Below, one piece after another: positions 5,568 to 10,979 of a stretch of 10,979 bases of DNA (the first letter of the stretch is position 1; every line of letters begins with the position of its first letter). The notes below the pieces were generated by a model that made no database searches, was not told where the DNA came from, and saw only the letters and a list, made by a program, of their open reading frames with translations. The stretch comes from an uncultured Veillonella sp. (GTDB lineage Bacteria > Bacillota > Negativicutes > Veillonellales > Veillonellaceae). The translations under genes were made by a program, and so were the position numbers. Location: positions 1-10,979 of the forward strand of contig CAKPSA010000037.1 in the NCBI GenBank assembly GCA_934183145.1, read 5' to 3'.

Positions 5568-6839
5568 TTATAAAACTTGTGATGACTGGTTAGTGTTTAA
5601 CGTAGTAGTCAATTTGAACCCATCTAGCACATCGATAAGCTCCGGTGTGCTAAGGCTAGTACCTGCTGGGCCAATCATACGAGCCACGGCTACATTGCCT
5701 TCATTACCTAAGATAATAGTAGCGGCGAAAGATACTGGTGCAGCTGCAGATGTATCAGCCGTATTAGGGTTCTTCATATGACCTGCCAAGTAGAACATAA
5801 CATTACCATCGATAATATGTGTTTCATAACGAGTGATCGTTGCCTTATTCACCTCAACTAATTGTTTGAGGTAATAATCACCTAGCATTTGTTTGCCCAT
5901 CATTGTAGGCATACCAGTGCTAACCGCTTGTACAGGGATTGTAAAGGATTCAACATCTAGGCGTACATTATGCTTAGCAAAAGCAATTTTACCTTTTTCA
6001 TTTAGACGGGTAAAACCTTTTGGATATGCAAATTTAATACCTTCAGCTACGCTAATATCACTTGTGCCAGAAATAAACTGCTTAACACCTTTGATTGTGC
6101 TAGAACTGGATTTGTTTAATAGTTCAAAGGATGGAATTGTATGTTCCATCAAGCCTTGTTCCATAAATTCCCCTTGAATTGGCGCATAGGTACTCACCAA
6201 ATTATAGCGATGCGTTGGGTCCTTATCCATAATAAATTCCGCTTCAAATACAGATTGAACAGGCTCTGTAGATGTCATTTCAGCATACGATTTTGGTGTC
6301 GTCTTATCCCAACGTGCTGATGTAGCCCCTTTCTTAGTAAAGAAGCCACCAACGATATCATTATTTTCAAAGACATTACTATGCTGACGCCAGATGCTCA
6401 AGTACTCTTCATCAGACATACCCTTGATTGGTACACCATACCAAGTCGTATTCCATTCTTTTTGAGATACCCCGTCTTGCGGTGTATTATTGCGTTTTGT
6501 GAAAGACACAGTATAGGAATCATCTTGCGTTGGACCTGCTAAGTTGAAAGAATAGCCTTGAATATGCTCGCTTTCACTACGTACATCCATATCTAGCTTA
6601 ACCCCATCAGCTACACGCCATGGGATCGTAAAGGTATAGCCATTTTTATAGTCTTTAACTACTGTATTCATCGTAGTCGCATACGATTTATACTGTTCTG
6701 GCAAAATAGATGCAGAATCCTTTTGGGAATCTACAATAGCTAGCGGAGTTTCAGGTGTACCTTGTAAGCCTTCTGCCATAATAGAGGTCGTGCTCATAGC
6801 CATTACAGCCAATGTTGCAGCAATAAAACGTAACTTCAT
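5568..6839 (-). CDS. Secreted protein of unknown function, last gene of the amino-acid ABC operon
   Basis: I do not recognise this 423-residue protein. It begins with a signal peptide (MKLRFIAATLAVMAMSTTSIMA, cleavage probably after Ala22) with no lipobox Cys, so it should be soluble outside the cytoplasmic membrane, in the periplasm if the cell is diderm. No further membrane segment is seen. The mature part looks like two copies of one alpha/beta module: each opens with a Phe-x-x-Pro strand (GYTFTIPWRV at 67-76; IKFAYPKGFTRL at 268-279) and closes with a similar segment (TIPSFELLN 234-242; VLDGFKLTT 404-412), joined by a Ser-rich linker near 243-250. This layout recalls PsbP/Mog1/DcrB-like secreted domains, but that is inference. 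The ribosome site GGAGG (6844-6848) overlaps the ATPase stop codon, so it is translationally coupled to the transporter. Confidence 0.85.
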   Translation of the reverse strand: MKLRFIAATLAVMAMSTTSIMAEGLQGTPETPLAIVDSQKDSASILPEQYKSYATTMNTVVKDYKNGYTFTIPWRVADGVKLDMDVRSESEHIQGYSFNLAGPTQDDSYTVSFTKRNNTPQDGVSQKEWNTTWYGVPIKGMSDEEYLSIWRQHSNVFENNDIVGGFFTKKGATSARWDKTTPKSYAEMTSTEPVQSVFEAEFIMDKDPTHRYNLVSTYAPIQGEFMEQGLMEHTIPSFELLNKSSSSTIKGVKQFISGTSDISVAEGIKFAYPKGFTRLNEKGKIAFAKHNVRLDVESFTIPVQAVSTGMPTMMGKQMLGDYYLKQLVEVNKATITRYETHIIDGNVMFYLAGHMKNPNTADTSAAAPVSFAATIILGNEGNVAVARMIGPAGTSLSTPELIDVLDGFKLTTTLNTNQSSQVL

Positions 6840-6847
6840 AAGACCTC

Positions 6848-7606
6848 CTATAACATATTCTCCAAGAACGCTTTCGTTCTATCGTTCTGTGGATTATTGA
6901 AAATTTGCTCTGGTGTACCTTCCTCTTGGATGACACCATCGGCCATAAAGATGACACGGTCAGATACTTCACGAGCAAAATTCATTTCATGGGTTACGAT
7001 AATCATCGTCATATGATCATCAGCCAACTGTTTAATAGTCTTAAGAACCTCACCAGTTAATTCTGGGTCAAGAGCGGATGTTGGTTCATCGAAGAGCATG
7101 ATTTCTGGATTCATCGCCAATGCACGAGCGATGGCTACACGTTGTTGTTGACCGCCAGATAACCGGGATGGATACATATCGCGCTTTTCCCATAGGCCAA
7201 CTTTATTAAGTAATCGCTCTGCAATCGGTAAAATTTCATCATCTTTCATACCTTTTACCATGCGCGGTGCGATCATAATGTTATGAAGAACCGTCATATG
7301 AGGGAATAAATTGAAAGATTGGAAAACCATACCCATGCGTAATAGCAAATCATGTTGTGTTTCTTGGCTAGCATAGTTTACATTACCATTAGTATCTGTA
7401 CTAGCAAGAACCGTACCATCTACAGTAATAGAGCCACCATCAATGGTCTCCAATTGACCTAAACAGCGCAGGAATGTAGATTTACCAGAGCCAGATGGGC
7501 CGATAATAGAAACGATTTCCCCTCTATTCATTTTGAGCGATACATCGCGCAATACAGTTTGATTGTTAAAGCGTTTTTCAATACGCTCCATATTTACAAA
7601 TGTCAT
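6848..7606 (-). CDS. Polar amino-acid ABC transporter ATP-binding protein (GlnQ/HisP type)
   Basis: This is a 252-residue ATPase of the PAAT importer family, complete at the usual length. It has Walker [10 protein letters not shown] (36-44), Q-loop VFQSFNLFP (94-102), signature LSGGQQQR (149-156), Walker B IMLFDEP (169-175) with SALD, and the switch His206 in IVTHEM. A region at about 68-88 (after TVLAST) is somewhat longer than in the shortest GlnQ proteins, as in HisP- and cystine-type ATPases. AGAGGT precedes the ATG at 7604-7606. A 114-base gap separates it from the permease gene, with no gene or clear hairpin in it. Its stop codon TAG overlaps the ribosome site of the secreted protein gene. 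The amino acid carried cannot be decided from the ATPase. Confidence 0.96.
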   Translation of the reverse strand: MTFVNMERIEKRFNNQTVLRDVSLKMNRGEIVSIIGPSGSGKSTFLRCLGQLETIDGGSITVDGTVLASTDTNGNVNYASQETQHDLLLRMGMVFQSFNLFPHMTVLHNIMIAPRMVKGMKDDEILPIAERLLNKVGLWEKRDMYPSRLSGGQQQRVAIARALAMNPEIMLFDEPTSALDPELTGEVLKTIKQLADDHMTMIIVTHEMNFAREVSDRVIFMADGVIQEEGTPEQIFNNPQNDRTKAFLENML

Positions 7607-7720
7607 AAGTACCTCTTAAATCATCACATCTTTAACTCTAATCATTCTAAGTATTGGATTGTAGTCATCCATATAGACAATAATTAGATGTATCAATATG
7701 ACAAGCAACTACAGGACAGA

Positions 7721-8377
7721 TTAATCTTCGTATACAGCAAATCGTCTTTCTAAGTAGTTGAAGATATTTGTCAAAATAAAGGTAAAGATCAAGTAGAATA
7801 AAGCTGCCACTAAGAAGGCAGAGATATCAAAGTCACGTTGTACGATAGATTTTGTAATGCGCAAGATATCATTCATAGCCAATACGTATACGAGAGAAGT
7901 ATCTTTCAACAAGTTAATTGTCTCGTTCGCAAGCGGAGGCAATACGCGTTTAAACATTTGTGGCAAGATGATTTTACGCATTGTTTGTGCATAGGTAAAA
8001 CCAAGAACCTTTGCCCCTTCGTATTGACCACGAGAAATGGATTGAATACCACCGCGGAAAATTTCACATAAATACGCTGCGTAGTTCAACACGAATGTAA
8101 GTACTGCGGCTGTAGCATCATCCATTTGGACTGCACCATCTGTAATGATAGGCAATGCATAATATACGAATAAAATTTGTAACATTAATGGTGTGCCGCG
8201 CATCAAATATACGAAGGCTTCAACAATTTTGTCGAGCACTGTAAATTTAGATAGACGTACCAAAGCAAGTAAGATACCACCAGGGATGGATAAAATCCAT
8301 ACAATACAGAAGAGCGATACGGTTACCTTTAAACCATCAGCAATGGTTGGGATAATCTGCAATAAATAATCTAACAT
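7721..8377 (-). CDS. Polar amino-acid ABC transporter permease (HisM/GlnP type)
   Basis: This is the membrane channel of the amino-acid importer, 218 residues, typical for the family, and probably acts as a homodimer because only one permease gene is present. Hydrophobic segments lie near 14-40, 52-76, 88-106 and 185-206. The family hallmark RGTPLMLQ is at 60-67, and the EAA loop for ATPase docking is at about 113-140 (GQYEGAKVLGFTYAQTMRKIILPQ region), followed by LPPLANETINLLKDTSL. A longer reading from 8437 exists, but its first 20 residues are not membrane-like and are encoded by an intergenic stem-loop; AAGGAG just upstream of the ATG at 8375-8377 supports the shorter form. Confidence 0.94.
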   Translation of the reverse strand: MLDYLLQIIPTIADGLKVTVSLFCIVWILSIPGGILLALVRLSKFTVLDKIVEAFVYLMRGTPLMLQILFVYYALPIITDGAVQMDDATAAVLTFVLNYAAYLCEIFRGGIQSISRGQYEGAKVLGFTYAQTMRKIILPQMFKRVLPPLANETINLLKDTSLVYVLAMNDILRITKSIVQRDFDISAFLVAALFYLIFTFILTNIFNYLERRFAVYED

Positions 8378-8398
8378 GGAATACTCCTTCAAAACACG

Positions 8399-8431
8399 AC
8401 TAGAGAAGAGGCATCTGGCCTCTTCTCTAGT
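8399..8431 (-). other. Strong intercistronic stem-loop between binding-protein and permease genes
   Basis: A perfect 14-bp stem (8399-8412 with 8418-8431, ACTAGAGAAGAGGC and its complement) has a 5-base loop. On the minus strand it is followed by CGTGTTTTG, a poor U-run, so it is more likely an mRNA processing or stabilising element, or a leaky terminator, than a full terminator. It lies about 70 bases after the binding-protein stop codon and 22 bases before the permease start. Confidence 0.7.
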
Positions 8432-8500
8432 GTACATTTCGTTCTTTAATTATCTGTTGTACATACTGACCATAGTACTATTAGTATATCACGAATTGTA

Positions 8501-9313
8501 CTATTTAGCATCGCTCTTATCTAGGTCTGCGCTAGAACCTAACCATTTTTCAACGATTTTATCAGCAGTACCATCTTTTTTCATGTCCGCTAAGATACCA
8601 TTGATTTTATCACGTAATGCAGTGTCATCTTTACGGAAACCAACAGCGAAGTTATCAACACCGTAATCAGTACCGTCTACGATTTTGTATTTACCAGGTT
8701 CTTTTGTCATGAGGTAACGAGCGATAACACCATCGGCGATAACTGCATCAACACGACCAATACCAAGATCCATGAAAGCACTTACAAAATCTGCATAGGA
8801 TTTTGTTTCTTTCACAGTTTTACCGCTTGGATCATTTTGCAATGCAGCTTCACCAGTACTAGCTTGTTGAACACCTACTACTTTGCCTGCAAGATCAGCT
8901 TTAGATTTGATGGAGTCATCATCATTACGAACAACGATGTATTGTTTATCCTTCATGTATGTGTTGGAGAACAAAATATTTTTCTCACGTTCAGGAGATA
9001 CTGTTAAGCCATTCCATAAAGCGTCGATTTTTTTAGATTTCAACTCAGCTTCTTTACTGGACCAGTCGATAGCTTTGAATTCTACTTCCATGCCAGCGCG
9101 TTTAGCCGCTTCTTTAGCCATATCGATATCTAAACCAACGATTTCGCCTTTATCATCTTTAAAGCCCATTGGAGGGAAGCTATCATCTAAGCCGATAACG
9201 ATTTTTTTAGGTAATTCTTTACTAGCGGTTTTAGTATCACTACCACAACCCGTTACAAATACCATCATAGACACTGCTGCAAGGCCAACGGCCATCATTT
9301 TTTTCCAATTCAT
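8501..9313 (-). CDS. Polar amino-acid ABC transporter substrate-binding lipoprotein
   Basis: This is a family 3 solute-binding protein (270 residues) that captures an amino acid outside the membrane for the importer encoded downstream. It has a lipoprotein signal with lipobox VTGC and lipid-bearing Cys at 23. Hallmarks of the family are DDSFPPMGFKDDKGEIVGLD near 43-62, DMAKEAAKRAG, the WNGLTVSPEREKNILFSNTY segment whose Arg usually contacts the ligand carboxylate, VGVQQASTGE, and DAVIADGVIARYL. The C-terminus ends in a short charged tail. Substrate is uncertain; cystine or another polar amino acid is plausible. GGAGGAT (9318-9324) precedes the ATG at 9311-9313. First gene of the operon, with its own promoter. 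Confidence 0.95.
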   Translation of the reverse strand: MNWKKMMAVGLAAVSMMVFVTGCGSDTKTASKELPKKIVIGLDDSFPPMGFKDDKGEIVGLDIDMAKEAAKRAGMEVEFKAIDWSSKEAELKSKKIDALWNGLTVSPEREKNILFSNTYMKDKQYIVVRNDDDSIKSKADLAGKVVGVQQASTGEAALQNDPSGKTVKETKSYADFVSAFMDLGIGRVDAVIADGVIARYLMTKEPGKYKIVDGTDYGVDNFAVGFRKDDTALRDKINGILADMKKDGTADKIVEKWLGSSADLDKSDAK

Positions 9314-9326
9314 AACTATCCTCCAC

Positions 9327-9339
9327 GGTGTATTACACC
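9327..9339 (-). promoter_or_regulatory. Small palindrome next to the ribosome site of the binding-protein gene
   Basis: GGTGTATTACACC is a perfect 13-base palindrome (6-bp arms around one T). It ends 2 bases from the ribosome binding site and could fold as a small hairpin affecting initiation, or bind a protein. Function is not known. Confidence 0.3.
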
Positions 9340-9363
9340 TTTAACTACTTGCTATTCTATGCT

Positions 9364-9384
9364 GTACAGAACTCATGTCTGTAC
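9364..9384 (-). promoter_or_regulatory. Inverted repeat at the 5' end of the amino-acid ABC operon transcript
   Basis: GTACAGA (9364-9370) and TCTGTAC (9378-9384) form a 7-bp stem with a 7-base loop. Given the -10 box at 9396-9401, transcription should start near 9389, so this hairpin would be the very first structure of the mRNA or an operator just downstream of the start site. It is not part of any riboswitch I recognise. Confidence 0.4.
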
Positions 9385-9395
9385 CCGATGATTGT

Positions 9396-9424
9396 ATTAT
9401 ACTTTAGTTCGTTAAAGTTGTAAA
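9396..9424 (-). promoter_or_regulatory. Sigma-70-type promoter of the amino-acid ABC operon
   Basis: On the minus strand TTTACA (9419-9424, 5 of 6 match to TTGACA) and a perfect TATAAT (9396-9401) are separated by 17 bases. This is the best promoter in the window. It would give a leader of about 75 bases before the binding-protein gene. Confidence 0.75.
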
Positions 9425-9515
9425 TAGTTAATTTGATGAATTTTTGAATTCTCTTAATTTCTCAGTCTTACATATCATCTGTTATAAGGATAAAGCGTTT
9501 GTATAACCCCATATT

Positions 9516-9992
9516 TTAAAGATTTGAATGCTTATTAATAGCTTCGATCATGGCCATTTTATCTTTATACCCTACCTGCGCAAGGTCTAATGGTATGACA
9601 TAAATCCCACCATGACCATTCATGGCCTGCAATTCACGCCACCCTTCGGTAAATCCAATAATATGCTCATAATCGACAAAGACAAAATATTCATCCCCAT
9701 GAAAGAGACTGTGAAAGTATTCTATAAAAGAAAAAGGCCTACGTTTTAACACGAGGCCCTTTTCACAGATAAAAGCTTGACTTTCACCTAATCTATGAAG
9801 GGTCCACAATATAAGAAGTAACAACAGATAATACAATATACGCTCAGCCCAATCGGACGGCAAATATTTCACAATTAACACGCACACCAATAGACCGACA
9901 ATGCGTCCAGTCCACTGTATTGCACGATGTATTTCTAAGCTCTGTTGTACGGCACCTGATGAAAAGCGTTCCATTGCCTCTTGTTTCGTCAT
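9516..9992 (-). CDS. Small membrane protein of unknown function downstream of trpS
   Basis: I do not recognise this 158-residue protein. It has a short amphipathic N-terminus, two hydrophobic helices close together (about 27-44 and 50-66) and then a soluble region of about 90 residues, mostly strand-like and rich in aromatics (YFVFVDYEHIIGFTEGW near 102-118), ending with a helix. Two helices followed by a beta-rich domain resembles YcxB-like or bacterial PH-like membrane proteins, but no diagnostic motif supports this. GAGGT six bases before the ATG at 9990-9992 is a good ribosome site. It begins 36 bases after the trpS stop codon, so the two are probably co-transcribed. No convincing terminator follows it before the next operon's promoter. 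Confidence 0.8.
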   Translation of the reverse strand: MTKQEAMERFSSGAVQQSLEIHRAIQWTGRIVGLLVCVLIVKYLPSDWAERILYYLLLLLILWTLHRLGESQAFICEKGLVLKRRPFSFIEYFHSLFHGDEYFVFVDYEHIIGFTEGWRELQAMNGHGGIYVIPLDLAQVGYKDKMAMIEAINKHSNL

Positions 9993-10028
9993 GGCTTACC
10001 TCACAAATTGAAAGTCTACTATATGATT

Positions 10029-10979
<951 letters not shown>

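Noticed and set aside
8883..9344. A 153-codon plus-strand frame opposite the amino-acid-binding lipoprotein gene
   Set aside because: It is the complement shadow of a gene with clear family motifs and has no sign of its own initiation.
9430..9515. A terminator after the small membrane protein gene
   Set aside because: GTTATA and TATAAC (9481-9506) and a GAATT/AATTC pair are weak, with large loops or no T-run, so I do not call a terminator.

Overview
This window looks like a chromosomal segment of a low-GC member of the Negativicutes, most likely Veillonella or a close relative. That assignment is an inference from gene content, lipoprotein signal style, strong AGGAGG ribosome binding sites and a GC level of roughly 40% in most genes; no rRNA or other marker is present to prove it. 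Almost all genes lie on the minus strand; only one transporter gene is on the plus strand. I see no mobile element, CRISPR array, tRNA or rRNA gene. No intergenic stretch exceeds 300 bases; the longest is 2166-2450.

Layout. At the left edge is a molybdate ABC uptake system read right to left: modA (lipoprotein binding protein, 1377-2165), modB (permease, 530-1198) and modC (ATPase, cut by the window edge at 1). A hairpin with a T-run, then a candidate promoter, separates modA from modB, so the binding protein can be made separately from the membrane part. Divergent from modA is an AEC-family permease (2451-3440), which meets a DMT/EamA-family transporter (3499-4374) head-on across an 18-bp perfect bidirectional terminator. 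The EamA gene is distinctly AT-richer than its neighbours. Next come a small ArsR/SmtB-type regulator with a complete zinc-type alpha-5 metal site (4477-4767) and a UspA-type stress protein (4952-5398), each with its own terminator.

The right half holds a polar amino-acid ABC uptake operon read right to left: lipoprotein binding protein (8501-9313), permease (7721-8377), ATPase (6848-7606) and, translationally coupled behind the ATPase, an unrecognised 423-residue secreted protein (5568-6839) that looks like two tandem copies of one fold. A near-consensus promoter precedes the operon, and a strong 14-bp stem-loop lies between the binding-protein and permease genes. At the right edge are a small two-helix membrane protein (9516-9992) and trpS (tryptophanyl-tRNA synthetase, N-terminus cut by the window edge), probably co-transcribed.

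Most of the window is ordinary transport and housekeeping. Points worth a second look are the secreted protein tied to the amino-acid transporter, the orphan metal sensor, the AT-rich EamA island with a mis-callable start, and several strong inverted repeats in leaders and between genes.
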